Origin: an uncultured Clostridia bacterium
Lineage (GTDB): Bacteria > Bacillota > Clostridia > Christensenellales > Aristaeellaceae
Assembly (NCBI GenBank): GCA_934662505.1
Contig: CAKUKE010000002.1
Span: 124,001 to 188,000, forward strand
Length of the DNA stretch: 64,000 nucleotides
Direction: 5' to 3'
In this document: piece after piece, positions 16,377-24,765 of the stretch
How the letters are laid out: the number at the start of each line of letters is the position of its first letter
How positions within the stretch are numbered: the stretch's first letter is position 1
The notes under the pieces: generated by a model
The model's input: the letters and a program-made list of their open reading frames with translations, nothing else
What the model was told of the DNA's origin: nothing
Databases searched by the model: none
Position numbers and translations under genes: made by a program

Positions 16377-16405
16377 TTTACAAAATAAGAAAAGTATGAT
16401 ATGAT
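16377..16405 (+). promoter_or_regulatory. Promoter of the XRE regulator gene
   Basis: TTTACA at 16377-16382 and TATGAT at 16400-16405 are spaced by 17 bases. The -10 box overlaps an inverted repeat arm. Confidence 0.7.
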
Positions 16406-16438
16406 AAATTTATAGCCAATTCATACAAATCGTATCAT
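16396..16438. repeat. Inverted repeat over the XRE promoter (candidate operator)
   Basis: ATGATATGAT (16396-16405) and ATCGTATCAT (16429-16438) are inverted copies with one mismatch, 23 bases apart. They cover the -10 box and the region just before the ribosome binding site, so binding could shut off the XRE gene. Confidence 0.5.
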
Positions 16439-16453
16439 GAGAGGTTGGTGTAC

Positions 16454-16759
16454 ATGGATTTATCCGCTCTTGGAAAACGCATTCGACGGGCACGCAAACA
16501 GGCCAAACTGACGCAGATGGAATTGGCCGCGGCAGCCGGCATTTCCTACTCCTTTCTGGGCAACATTGAGCGCGGCAGAAGCATGCCGGGCATTGAGACG
16601 CTGGTTTCCATCGCCAATGCCCTCCAGTGCGATGTGAACTCACTGCTGATCGACAGTCTGACCGCCATGAATGCGCCGCTTGAGATGGACAAATCGGAAT
16701 ATCTGCGCATGTTTTTCAGCGAACCGACCCTGACGCTGGATGACTCCACCATGCTTTGA
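16454..16759 (+). CDS. XRE-family helix-turn-helix transcriptional regulator
   Basis: 101-residue protein with an N-terminal HTH_3 domain: LGKRIRRARKQAKLTQMELA, then AAGISYSFLGNIERGRSMPG (recognition helix) and ETLVSIANALQCDVNSLL, residues 4-66. The short C-terminal tail EYLRMFFSEP has no recognisable sensor. The ATG at 16454 has GAGAGG nine bases upstream; earlier TTG and GTG codons in frame lack spacing. An inverted repeat across its own promoter suggests autoregulation. Other targets are unknown. Confidence 0.87.
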   Translation: MDLSALGKRIRRARKQAKLTQMELAAAAGISYSFLGNIERGRSMPGIETLVSIANALQCDVNSLLIDSLTAMNAPLEMDKSEYLRMFFSEPTLTLDDSTML

Positions 16760-16836
16760 CACCGTCGGGGCGGGCATGTATTCATGCCTTGTCATGCGCT
16801 CAGCAGCTGCGCAATCGTAAATTCTCGCCCGCGCGC

Positions 16837-16865
16837 TTGCCGCCGGGCGATTTATTTGTTATAAT
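16837..16865 (+). promoter_or_regulatory. Promoter of the secreted phosphodiester glycosidase gene
   Basis: TTGCCG and TATAAT are separated by 17 bases, about 57 bases before the start codon. Confidence 0.6.
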
Positions 16866-16922
16866 ATGTTATATGCTCCGGCAGAGGATGCCCGGACAAA
16901 GGAAACGAGGGAGAAAAAGACG

Positions 16923-18797
16923 ATGAGACGGATGCTCGCGCTGCTTTTGACGGTCGCTTTGCTGATCGGTGTACTGCCGGTCGTATATGCCGAAAATACG
17001 GTGCTGCACGGCTACGCTGCCGCCAGACAGTATGAATATGTCACCTTTGGCACCTATCCGACGTATGCCGATGGAATGGAGGCGCCTATCCTGTGGCGGG
17101 TGCTTTCTGCGGATGGGGATACGGCCTACCTTTTGACGGAATACATTCTGGAGGCCAAGCAGCTGCATTATGATTATCGGGCGTATGAAAGCTGGGAGAC
17201 CTCGGACTTGTACGTCTATCTGAACGATACGTTCAAAAACCGGGCGTTCACGCCGGCCGAGCAGGCGGCGCTTGTGAACCGTACGGAGGACGGTGCGCTG
17301 GTAACGCTCATTAACGCGGAAGAAATGAAATCGTCCGAGCTGGGCTTTACGGGCAACGATGCGCGCCTGTGCGAGAGCACGGAGTACGCCAAGTCCACAG
17401 GACTCTACATTTACAGCAAGGGGCACAAATACAGCCCCTGGTGGTCCCGTACCCGTTCGACGGATAATAAGGATCAGCAGCGCCGGGTCATGGACGAGGG
17501 TCATACGGGGCGCATTGCGGTAACGGCGAAGGATCTGGGGATGCGCCCGGCCGTGAACATTGACCTGAGCAAGGTGAAAATCGTATCGGGCAGCGGTACC
17601 GTGAGCGATCCGTATGTGCTGGAATCCACGGCTTCCGTTGCGGCGGATCTGACGACCGTTGCGCCGACGATGGTTCCCGTATCTGCGGAAGAAACGGCTG
17701 CGCCTGATGCGACCGATGAGGAAAACGGCGACGTGCCGCCCATTTCCGACCCGCAGGACGGGGACGATGGGACGACGGTGACGGACGGGTCTGCGGACGC
17801 CCCTGCCTTTTCAGACGGCGATGGGGGTGGAACGCAGGAAACGGCTGATGCTGTGGAAGAAGGCGACGCCGGCAGCAAAACGGCGGCGTCAGCCGGTTCG
17901 CCCCTGTTTCCCGAATTGACGGCGGATGGCTTTCTGCCGGAAAATGAAAAGGAATTTGTTTATAAAGATGAAGAGGAAGGGGTTTGGCTGTATGCGTCCC
18001 AGACCCTTCGGGTGGAAATTCACCGCCGGTCTTCCGAAAAGCCCCTGCTTCGCTGGTACGAGGCGGAAATTTTCTGCAAGCCCGAGAGCGACATGTTCCG
18101 CATGTATGCGCTCAACGAGGAAAAGTATACCAAGCCCAATGTAGAGGCGCTTCCCAGCGAAATTGCCCGGCAGCATCAGCTGGTGTTCGCTACCACGGGC
18201 GATTTCTTCCTGTACCGGGTCGGCCGCCGCATGGAGGAGTCCGGTTACCGGGTGGGGACGATCGTTCGGAACGGCAGCCTTCTTTATGATTTGCCCCGTA
18301 ATGCGGACAGCACGATTTATCCGCCCCTTGACCTGATGGCCATTTATCCTGACGGTTCCATGACGTTCCATGAGAACGGGACGGTTTCTGGCGAGCAGCT
18401 GGTGCAGGACGGTGCGCGGGATGTGCTGGCCTTTGGCCCCATTCTGGTGGACGAATATCAAGTGCCGACGGCGCGCGTATCCGGCTACGGTACGACCGAG
18501 CAGCCCCGTTCCGCATTTGGCTATGTTGCGCCCGGCCATTACTACAGCCTGATGCTGGAGGGAAGGCTTAAAAGCAAGAAGATTAGCGTAGGCGCTACCT
18601 GCCTTTGGGTGGCGGAGCAGATGCAGCGGCTGGGCTGCCGCTATGCCATCAATCTGGATGGCGGGCAGACGTCCTGCATGTTCTTCATGGGCGAGCGGAT
18701 CAACACCATCGGCACCTACGACGGCAAAAGCACCAATGTGGAGCGCAAACAGAATGAACTGCTGGGGATCGGGACTTCCGAAGCAATCGGTCAGTGA
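16923..18797 (+). CDS. Secreted protein: DUF6273-like domain plus phosphodiester glycosidase (NAGPA-like) domain
   Basis: 624-residue exported protein. A signal peptide covers residues 1-23 (core MLALLLTVALLIGVLPVVYA). Residues 35-230 resemble the DUF6273 domain: VTFGTYPTYADG, PILWRVLSADGDTAYLLTEY, and an amidated-sulfatase-like GMRPAVNIDLS end. A 90-residue linker rich in Asp, Glu, Ala, Thr and Pro follows. The C-terminal ~290 residues match the phosphodiester glycosidase family, ending with the conserved YAINLDGGQTSCMFF region (catalytic DGG). Likely role: removal of a GlcNAc-phosphate-type cap or work on a cell-wall or exopolysaccharide phosphodiester outside the cell. It starts at the ATG after a gaggga site; the frame extends upstream without one. 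Confidence 0.75.
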   Translation: MRRMLALLLTVALLIGVLPVVYAENTVLHGYAAARQYEYVTFGTYPTYADGMEAPILWRVLSADGDTAYLLTEYILEAKQLHYDYRAYESWETSDLYVYLNDTFKNRAFTPAEQAALVNRTEDGALVTLINAEEMKSSELGFTGNDARLCESTEYAKSTGLYIYSKGHKYSPWWSRTRSTDNKDQQRRVMDEGHTGRIAVTAKDLGMRPAVNIDLSKVKIVSGSGTVSDPYVLESTASVAADLTTVAPTMVPVSAEETAAPDATDEENGDVPPISDPQDGDDGTTVTDGSADAPAFSDGDGGGTQETADAVEEGDAGSKTAASAGSPLFPELTADGFLPENEKEFVYKDEEEGVWLYASQTLRVEIHRRSSEKPLLRWYEAEIFCKPESDMFRMYALNEEKYTKPNVEALPSEIARQHQLVFATTGDFFLYRVGRRMEESGYRVGTIVRNGSLLYDLPRNADSTIYPPLDLMAIYPDGSMTFHENGTVSGEQLVQDGARDVLAFGPILVDEYQVPTARVSGYGTTEQPRSAFGYVAPGHYYSLMLEGRLKSKKISVGATCLWVAEQMQRLGCRYAINLDGGQTSCMFFMGERINTIGTYDGKSTNVERKQNELLGIGTSEAIGQ

Positions 18798-18841
18798 CCT
18801 GAAACGGGAAGTAGATCGCGCACACGGTTGAAAGCAAAATG

Positions 18842-18872
18842 AAAAAAGCGGCGTGTAACCGTCGCTTTTTTT
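18842..18872. terminator. Bidirectional terminator between the secreted protein gene and rnfB
   Basis: AAAAAGCGGCG pairs with CGTCGCTTTTT around a short loop. A-run and T-run on opposite sides allow use in both directions. Confidence 0.75.
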
Positions 18873-18970
18873 GATGGGTGTGGAATTGCTTCCATGAAAC
18901 AGGCGTTACGGAGAAGAAGGTATTCTATCGGCAATGGGACGGATGAAAAGCGGCATTTTCCGGAAAAACG

Positions 18971-19756
18971 TCATGCCACGGTGATGCACTTGCAGGGACA
19001 CAGCTCTGCGCATTTTCCGCAGCGCACGCACTTTTCCGGCAGGATATGCGCGCAGCCGTTTTCTACGATAATCGCGTCGTACTCGCAGTTCTTTTTGCAG
19101 CGTCCGCAGCCGATGCAGGCATCCATGCAGACTTCACGGGCGGTGCGCGCCACATCGGTGTTGCGGCAGCGAACCATGACGCTTTGGGAGGCAGGGAAAA
19201 GGCGAATGACGTGTCGGGGACATACGTCCACACATACGCCGCAGCCGGTACACAGCGCTTCATCAATATGCGCGATACCGTCCTGCATGGAGATGGCGTG
19301 AAAAACGCACCGATCCATACAGTCGCCCATGCCGATGCAGGCGAACCGACAGCTTTTGGGGCCGCCTGCAATTTCGGATGCTACCAGGCAGCTGGCATAA
19401 CCGTCGTAGCGGTACCGTTCTTTGGCAACGCCCGAAATGCCCTGACAGAGGACGCGGGCAGTCACAGGCTCCTTTGCTTCGGTGCTGACGCCCAGAACAG
19501 CCGCCATTTTGGCTGCGCCCGCCGGGCCTGCCGGCGCACATTTTTCAGGAGCCGCCTCACCGTCCACAACGGCCTGCGCAAAGGCGTCGCACCCGGCGTA
19601 GCCGCAGGCACCGCAGTTTGCACCGCCGAGGCAGGCGCGTATTTCCGCCAGCCGGGGGTCAGCGTCGACGTGGAATTTTTTATCGGCATAGTGAAGCAGA
19701 AGTCCCAGCAGGAGCCCCAGCATGCCAAGCGCCAGCACGGCGTATACGATCGTCAT
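18971..19756 (-). CDS. rnfB: Rnf complex iron-sulfur subunit RnfB
   Basis: 261-residue electron-entry subunit of the ferredoxin:NAD+ oxidoreductase (Rnf). An N-terminal membrane anchor covers residues 1-22. The Fe-S domain NCGACGYAGCDAFAQA follows near residue 47. Four more cysteine clusters come after: CRFACIGMGDCMDRC, CTGCGVCVDVCP, CIGCGRCKKNC and CVRCGKCAELCP, so it is a polyferredoxin. It takes electrons from reduced ferredoxin for transfer to NAD+ while pumping ions. It is the last gene of the rnf operon, 13 bases after rnfA. Confidence 0.95.
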   Translation of the reverse strand: MTIVYAVLALGMLGLLLGLLLHYADKKFHVDADPRLAEIRACLGGANCGACGYAGCDAFAQAVVDGEAAPEKCAPAGPAGAAKMAAVLGVSTEAKEPVTARVLCQGISGVAKERYRYDGYASCLVASEIAGGPKSCRFACIGMGDCMDRCVFHAISMQDGIAHIDEALCTGCGVCVDVCPRHVIRLFPASQSVMVRCRNTDVARTAREVCMDACIGCGRCKKNCEYDAIIVENGCAHILPEKCVRCGKCAELCPCKCITVA

Positions 19757-19769
19757 GTTCAGCCCTCCT

Positions 19770-20342
19770 TCAAACCATGCCGCTGAAGCCCATAAAGGCG
19801 ATGGCCATCAGCCCCGCGGTGACCAGACTGATGGGGAAGCCCTTCATGCATTCGGGTATCTTGCTGCTCTCCAGCCGCTCTCTCACGCCGGCCATGAGCA
19901 CAATGGCCAGCAGAAAACCGAGGGCGCTGAAGGTGCCGCTCAGAACGCTGTAGAGCATGTTGTAGCGGTTTGTTACATTCAGCGTGGCCACGCCCAGCAC
20001 GGCGCAGTTGGTTGTGATCAGCGGCAGGTAAATGCCCAGCGCGCTGTAAATGCCGGGGCTGTTTTTCCGCAGGAACATTTCAACAAACTGTACAAGGGCG
20101 GCGATGACCAGAATGAAGGCGATGGTCTGCATGTAGACAAGCCCCAGCGGAACCAGCAGCCAGTGGTAAACCATGTAGCTGAACAGGGAGGCGATGGTCA
20201 TGACGAAGGTAACGGCCAGCCCCATGCTGGCGGCGGTAGAAACCTTGCCTGAAACGCCCAGAAAGGGACAGCAGCCGAGGAACTTTGAAAAAATGAAATT
20301 GTTGGTCAGTACGCAGCTGACAAAAAACAAAAGAACATTCAT
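19770..20342 (-). CDS. rnfA: Rnf complex membrane subunit RnfA
   Basis: 190-residue membrane protein with six predicted helices. Its signature start VLLFFVSCVLTNNFIFSKFLG and GVSGKVSTAASMG are typical of RnfA/NqrE. A conserved cysteine in the first helices (FLGCCPFLG) fits the intramembrane iron-sulfur site shared by RnfA and RnfE. It overlaps the rnfE stop by four bases. Confidence 0.95.
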   Translation of the reverse strand: MNVLLFFVSCVLTNNFIFSKFLGCCPFLGVSGKVSTAASMGLAVTFVMTIASLFSYMVYHWLLVPLGLVYMQTIAFILVIAALVQFVEMFLRKNSPGIYSALGIYLPLITTNCAVLGVATLNVTNRYNMLYSVLSGTFSALGFLLAIVLMAGVRERLESSKIPECMKGFPISLVTAGLMAIAFMGFSGMV

Positions 20343-20971
20343 GCATTTTCCTCCTTTGCCAGCCGTGCCCGCCGGCGGCCTACGGCGTTGATAACGCCCA
20401 GCGTCAGACCGAAGGTGAGGAACCCGCCGGAAGCCAGCACCACGATCAGCATGGGCTGGTATCCACTGCCCAGAAGGTTCAGACCGAACAGTGCGCCCGC
20501 ACCGATCAGTTCGCGGATGGCGCCGATCAGCGTCAGCGCCAGCGTAAAGCCCAGCCCCATGCCCAGTCCGTCCACGGCGCTGTCCAGCACAGGATTTTTG
20601 CTGGCAAAGGCCTCAGCACGCGCCAGAATGATGCAGTTGACTACAATCAGCGGGATGAAAATGCCGAGACTTTCATACAGCGCGGGCAGGAACGCCTGCA
20701 TCAGCATCTGCACCACGGTCACAAAAGCGGCGATGATGACGATGAAACAGGGGATGCGCACCTTGTCTGGAATGAAGCGGCGCAGCATGGAAATGACCAT
20801 GTTGGAGAAAACGAGGACAAAAGTGGCTGCCAGTCCCATGCCCAGCGCGTTGAAGGCGCTGGTGGTGACGGCCAGCGTGGGGCAGGTGCCCAGCACCAGC
20901 CGGAAGGTGGGGTTTTCCTGAACGATTCCGTTGCAAAAAATGCGGCGAAGGTTCCGTTCCCGGTCAGCCAT
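20339..20971 (-). CDS. rnfE: Rnf complex membrane subunit RnfE
   Basis: 210-residue six-helix membrane protein, paralogous to RnfA with inverted topology. The signature is GIVQENPTFRLVLGTCPTLA near the N-terminus, and the cysteine there is the partner of that in RnfA. I start it at MADRERN (20971), which has a GGAGGG site nine bases upstream; a longer frame start lacks one. Its first codons overlap the end of rnfD by eight bases, showing tight coupling. Confidence 0.94.
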   Translation of the reverse strand: MADRERNLRRIFCNGIVQENPTFRLVLGTCPTLAVTTSAFNALGMGLAATFVLVFSNMVISMLRRFIPDKVRIPCFIVIIAAFVTVVQMLMQAFLPALYESLGIFIPLIVVNCIILARAEAFASKNPVLDSAVDGLGMGLGFTLALTLIGAIRELIGAGALFGLNLLGSGYQPMLIVVLASGGFLTFGLTLGVINAVGRRRARLAKEENA

Positions 20972-21899
20972 GGCGCTTTCCCTCCTTTTGAACGGCACCG
21001 TGTCCGTAGATGCGACGGGGCATCATGCGGTCAAGCAGCGGCGTGAGAATGTTCATCAGCAAAATGGCGTAGGTGACCCCTTCCGGGTAAGCGCCGAAGG
21101 CACGGATGAGGATGGTCATGACGCCAATTCCCACGGCATACAGGGTCTGGGGCAGCGGATGCATGGGACTGGTAGTGTAATCCGTCGCCATAAAGACCGC
21201 GCCAAAGAGCAGGCCGCCGGACAGCACGGCAGAAAGGGGATCCATTTTGAGCGCCCAGGCGGTCACAAAGGCGCTCAGGATGGTGACGGTCGGGATGCGC
21301 CAGGAGACCGTTCCGGTAAGCAGCAGAAAAACAAAGCCGACCAGCACGGCAATCTTGCAGGTCTCGCCGATGGCGCCCGGCGTCTGACCGAGCAGCAGTT
21401 GCATGGCGGTATATCCGCCGGTAGCAAGGGGCGTGGCGCTTGCAACGGCGTCCGTCGCTGGGAAAACGGCGGGGGCAAGGTGTGTGGTCATCAGCGCCGG
21501 CCAGGATGCCAGCAGCACGGCCCGAGCCGTGAGGGCAGGGTTCAGGAAATTGTCGCCGATGCCGCCGAACAGCTGCTTGACGATGATGATGGCGAACACG
21601 CTGCCTGCGGCTACCGTCCACAACGGCACTGCCGGGGTGACGCACAGCCCCAGCAGCAGCCCTGTTACGGCGGCGGACAGGTCGGTCACATCTGCTTTTT
21701 TGTGAGAAAGAACGTGCCACAGGTACTCCGCTGCGATGGCGGACAGGGTGGACACCAGCAGGACAAGCAGTGCGCGAAGGCCGAAGAAATACACGCCCGC
21801 CGCAGCGCACGGCAGCAGGGAAAGAAGCACGTTTCCCATCAGGCGGCGGGTGGTCTGACGCGCACGGATATGCGGCGCTGTGGACAGAATGAGGCTCAT
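20964..21899 (-). CDS. rnfD: Rnf complex membrane subunit RnfD
   Basis: 311-residue membrane flavoprotein subunit. The start MSLILSTAPHIRARQTT at 21899 is the family N-terminus. Many hydrophobic helices follow. The covalent FMN attachment region is expected in PATDAVASATPLATGG, where the SAT-T motif provides the threonine flavinylated by ApbE. It overlaps the rnfC stop by four bases (ATGA on the minus strand). RnfD is thought to be part of the ion pathway. Confidence 0.94.
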   Translation of the reverse strand: MSLILSTAPHIRARQTTRRLMGNVLLSLLPCAAAGVYFFGLRALLVLLVSTLSAIAAEYLWHVLSHKKADVTDLSAAVTGLLLGLCVTPAVPLWTVAAGSVFAIIIVKQLFGGIGDNFLNPALTARAVLLASWPALMTTHLAPAVFPATDAVASATPLATGGYTAMQLLLGQTPGAIGETCKIAVLVGFVFLLLTGTVSWRIPTVTILSAFVTAWALKMDPLSAVLSGGLLFGAVFMATDYTTSPMHPLPQTLYAVGIGVMTILIRAFGAYPEGVTYAILLMNILTPLLDRMMPRRIYGHGAVQKEGKRHG

Positions 21900-23224
21900 G
21901 CTTTGCCGCCTCCTTTCTTTTTCTGCTCGGCAGCGATCTTCTGTTTGCACATTTTAAAGGAAGCGGTCAGCCAGCGTCTGGCAGGGCAGACGTAGGAGCA
22001 GCAGCCGCAGAGGATGCAGTCCATGACGTGCAGCCTTCTGGCGTCGTCTATCCGCTCCGCGTCGGCAAAGGTTTTGATCTGATAGGGGTTAAGACCGATG
22101 GGACATACGCTGACGCATTTGCCGCAGCGGATGCAGGGTCCCTCCTCCACGCTGACGGATGCTTCACGGCTCATGACGACAATGCCGTTTGTGGCTTTCA
22201 TCATGGGCGTGTTCACGTCTGGCAGGCATGCGCCCGTCATGGCGCCGCCGAAAAAAACCTTGCCCGGGTTTTCGGAAAAGCCGCCGCAGGCGCCGATGGC
22301 GTCCTCCGCCAGTGTGCCGATGCGCAGCAGCAGGTTGGCGGGCTCGCGGACGCAGCCCGTCACGGTGGTAATCCGCTCCGTCAGGGGTCTGCCGTCGATG
22401 ACGGCGTCGGCAATGGCGGCGCAGGTGGCCACGTTCAGCACCACGACGCCGATGTCGATGGGCAGCCCGCCGGAGGGAACCTCTTTGCCTGTGACTGCGC
22501 GGATCAGCTGCTTTTCACCGCCCTGCGGGTATTTGGTGCGCACGCTCTGCACCCGCACGCCGCTGCGGCCGCGGCTGTGGCGGCGCATGGCGGCGATGGC
22601 GTCGGGCTTGTTGTCCTCAATGACGATCACGCCTTCCGCCACATTCAGCGCCCGCATGACCGCCCGCAGCCCGTCCACCGCCCGCTCGCCCCGTTCCAGC
22701 ATGAGACGGTGGTCGGCGGTCAGATGGGTTTCGCATTCCGCACCGTTGACGATGACGCAGCGGCAGGCTTTGCCCGGGGGCGGGGTCAGCTTGACATGGG
22801 TGGGAAAGGCCGCGCCGCCCATGCCGCAGATGCCTGCGTTCCGTATGGCGGGAATGATCAGCGACGGTTCGACATTTTCCACATGCCCCAGAGGGGTGAG
22901 GGGCGCCCATTCATCGGCAAAGTCGTTGCGGATGACGATGCACCGCATGGGGGCTGCGCCCAGGGAGGGACGGTCTTCGATGGCGACGACCTGACCGGAT
23001 ACGCTGGCATGGACAGGAAGCCCCAGCGGGCCGACGGGCGCAGCAATGACCTGTCCCCTCAGCACCCGTTCGCCTTTTTCCACACAGGGCGCGCTCGGCG
23101 CGCCAATATGCATGTTCATGGGAATGCATACCGTGTCGGAGGCAAATGCGCGGACAGGAAGGTGTTGCGTCGGCTTCTTGCTGCCGGGGGCAGGGTGCAC
23201 GCCGCCGCGGAAGGTGGTTTTCAA
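21896..23224 (-). CDS. rnfC: Rnf complex NADH-binding subunit RnfC
   Basis: 442-residue peripheral subunit that binds FMN and NAD(H). It has GICGMGGAAFPTHVK, the NuoF-like nucleotide-binding loop, near residue 135. Two C-terminal [4Fe-4S] motifs follow: CIRCGKCVSVCP and CILCGCCSYVCP. I choose a TTG start at 23224 (LKTTFRGGVHP reads as the family N-terminus) because AAGGAG sits nine bases upstream. An ATG 57 bases earlier would overlap the Gx gene by about 30 bases and gives an unusual N-terminus. The frame is open further upstream over the Gx gene, which is a shadow. Confidence 0.92.
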   Translation of the reverse strand: MKTTFRGGVHPAPGSKKPTQHLPVRAFASDTVCIPMNMHIGAPSAPCVEKGERVLRGQVIAAPVGPLGLPVHASVSGQVVAIEDRPSLGAAPMRCIVIRNDFADEWAPLTPLGHVENVEPSLIIPAIRNAGICGMGGAAFPTHVKLTPPPGKACRCVIVNGAECETHLTADHRLMLERGERAVDGLRAVMRALNVAEGVIVIEDNKPDAIAAMRRHSRGRSGVRVQSVRTKYPQGGEKQLIRAVTGKEVPSGGLPIDIGVVVLNVATCAAIADAVIDGRPLTERITTVTGCVREPANLLLRIGTLAEDAIGACGGFSENPGKVFFGGAMTGACLPDVNTPMMKATNGIVVMSREASVSVEEGPCIRCGKCVSVCPIGLNPYQIKTFADAERIDDARRLHVMDCILCGCCSYVCPARRWLTASFKMCKQKIAAEQKKKGGGKA

Positions 23225-23250
23225 AGGAAATCGCTCCTTTTCAGACGCTT

Positions 23251-23808
23251 TCAGGACGAAGCGTTTTTCGTTCTTTTGCATGAGCCGTGTGCATGCAGGG
23301 CGGGAAAGGCCTGGGACAGCGCCTGTCCCGCTGCATGCGCCGCCGTGCCTGTAAGCACGCCGGAGAGCGTGCTGCACAAAAGCAGCAGGGGGGCGTAGGC
23401 GAGCATGGACCAGGTTCCCAGCATGAACCGTGCGCATACCAGCTGACCGATGGTGTGGGCGCATGCGCCGCCTGCGCTGACCGAAACAGTCGAAAAACCG
23501 CCGCTCCGGAGCAGCAGCATGACGGTCATGGCGCACAGTCCCCCGCATACGGCGTAGGGAATGCCGCTTGCGCCGGAGAAGATCAGCCCGCCGAGAACCG
23601 CCTTGAGTATGGTGATGCACCAGGCGCAGGCGGGGGAAACCAGCCAGAGCGCGAGCAGAACGGTCACGTTGGAAAGCCCGAGGCGGATGCCGGGCACGGA
23701 GGGTACCAGCACGAAACGGCTTTCCAGAAAACCAAGGATCAGACACAGCACCGCCAGCAGGGCGGAGAAGGTCAGCTTTTGCGTTTTTTGCGTCATTTTC
23801 TTACACAT
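23251..23808 (-). CDS. Gx transporter family membrane protein
   Basis: 185-residue membrane protein, about five to six helices, of the family once called heptaprenyl diphosphate synthase component I. The N-terminus has TFSALLAVLCLILGFLESRF, then PGIRLGLSNVTVLLALW, diagnostic of this family and resembling ECF-type S-components. Members are often found beside NusG-II, FMN-binding and ApbE proteins in flavin-based electron transfer loci. A role in supplying a substrate or in membrane redox assembly is inferred only. It overlaps the NusG-II gene end by eight bases. Confidence 0.85.
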   Translation of the reverse strand: MCKKMTQKTQKLTFSALLAVLCLILGFLESRFVLVPSVPGIRLGLSNVTVLLALWLVSPACAWCITILKAVLGGLIFSGASGIPYAVCGGLCAMTVMLLLRSGGFSTVSVSAGGACAHTIGQLVCARFMLGTWSMLAYAPLLLLCSTLSGVLTGTAAHAAGQALSQAFPALHAHGSCKRTKNASS

Positions 23809-24193
23809 CGGGCAGAGAAGAAGCCTCGTCCGATACCGTCAATTCCGCGTCCAGCCGGTTGGGCAGGCAGAGAATGTGGTTTTTCAGCGCGCGCCGGGTG
23901 TAGTTTTCAAGCGTTACGGCTCCCTGCGCTATGCAGGACTGATTTTTGCAATTGGCGTGCAGCATGTAAAATCCATTTTGGGTCATACAGAGCACATTTT
24001 CCTGACCGTCCGTCTGCCTGACGGTGATCGACCGGCCTTCCTCCAGCGGGTACTCGCCGTAAAGCACCCCGTTCACGGTGATGCGCAGGGTGCCGGCGGC
24101 TCCGGCATCCGGCTTCAGGCGGGAACCGACGAGCAAAAGAACGGAAATAAGCAGCAGGATAAAAAGAAAGCCTGCATCCTTGCGGCGCATCAT
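23801..24193 (-). CDS. NusG domain II-containing protein
   Basis: 130-residue protein with an N-terminal membrane anchor (FLFILLLISVLLLVGSRL) and an extracytoplasmic NusG-II domain. The conserved cysteine pair appears in NCKNQSCIAQGAV, and the strand LRITVNGVLYGEYPLEEG is typical. Homologues accompany Rnf and extracellular electron transfer gene sets; the molecular role is not settled. It overlaps the rnfG stop by four bases, so it is translationally coupled. Confidence 0.85.
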   Translation of the reverse strand: MMRRKDAGFLFILLLISVLLLVGSRLKPDAGAAGTLRITVNGVLYGEYPLEEGRSITVRQTDGQENVLCMTQNGFYMLHANCKNQSCIAQGAVTLENYTRRALKNHILCLPNRLDAELTVSDEASSLPDV

Positions 24194-24765
24194 GGCGCGG
24201 ACACAGGCTGAAGCAGCGGGCGCAGTGCATCCGCAGCGGTATTGACGGCCAGAACGATGGCGCGGGAGGTAATGGTGGCGGAGGTGACCGCATCCACCGT
24301 ACCGCCGTCCTTGGACAACGCCACAGGCGCGGCGAGCCCGACAAACTGATCGGTAAACGCTGCTTCACGCGCCTTTGCACCCAGACCGGGTGTTTCGGAA
24401 AACTGCGTTCCGCCCACCCGGACGCCTGTCAGGCAGCCTGCCGTATCGATTCCCACGGTCACTTCGATTTCTCCGCCAAACCCATTTACGGCAAGCACGG
24501 CGATAAAACCGGCAGTCTCGCCCCGCTCATTCAGCGCACGGTAAACCTCGGTCAGTCCATCCGGCGCATCGACTGCCTCAAAACGGTCTGCTTCCGGCAA
24601 AAGCGCAAGGCGAGCCGCGGCGGCGTCAGTCTGAGCCCGCGCGGCAATGACGTCCTTGGTCGCCTGATAGGTCACGCTGAGCAGCAATGCGGCGCAAAGC
24701 GCAATGACGGTCAGCACTGCCCATGCAGGTAAGGAGAATCCGGTTTTACGGGTTGTGGCAGTCAT
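24190..24765 (-). CDS. rnfG: Rnf complex FMN-binding subunit RnfG
   Basis: 191-residue protein with one membrane helix near residues 12-34 and an FMN-binding domain outside. The attachment motif is DAVTSATITS near residue 165, where ApbE links FMN to the threonine; GGTQFSETPGLGAKA upstream is also a family signature. The start at 24765 has GGGAGG nine bases upstream. Its N-terminal codons overlap the end of the FAD synthetase gene by 20 bases. It lies upstream of rnfC rather than between rnfD and rnfE. Confidence 0.92.
   Translation of the reverse strand: MTATTRKTGFSLPAWAVLTVIALCAALLLSVTYQATKDVIAARAQTDAAAARLALLPEADRFEAVDAPDGLTEVYRALNERGETAGFIAVLAVNGFGGEIEVTVGIDTAGCLTGVRVGGTQFSETPGLGAKAREAAFTDQFVGLAAPVALSKDGGTVDAVTSATITSRAIVLAVNTAADALRPLLQPVSAP

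Noticed and set aside
23285..23746. N-terminal extension of rnfC over the Gx transporter gene
   Set aside because: The extension is a shadow of the Gx gene; RnfC family N-terminus and ribosome binding site support the TTG start.
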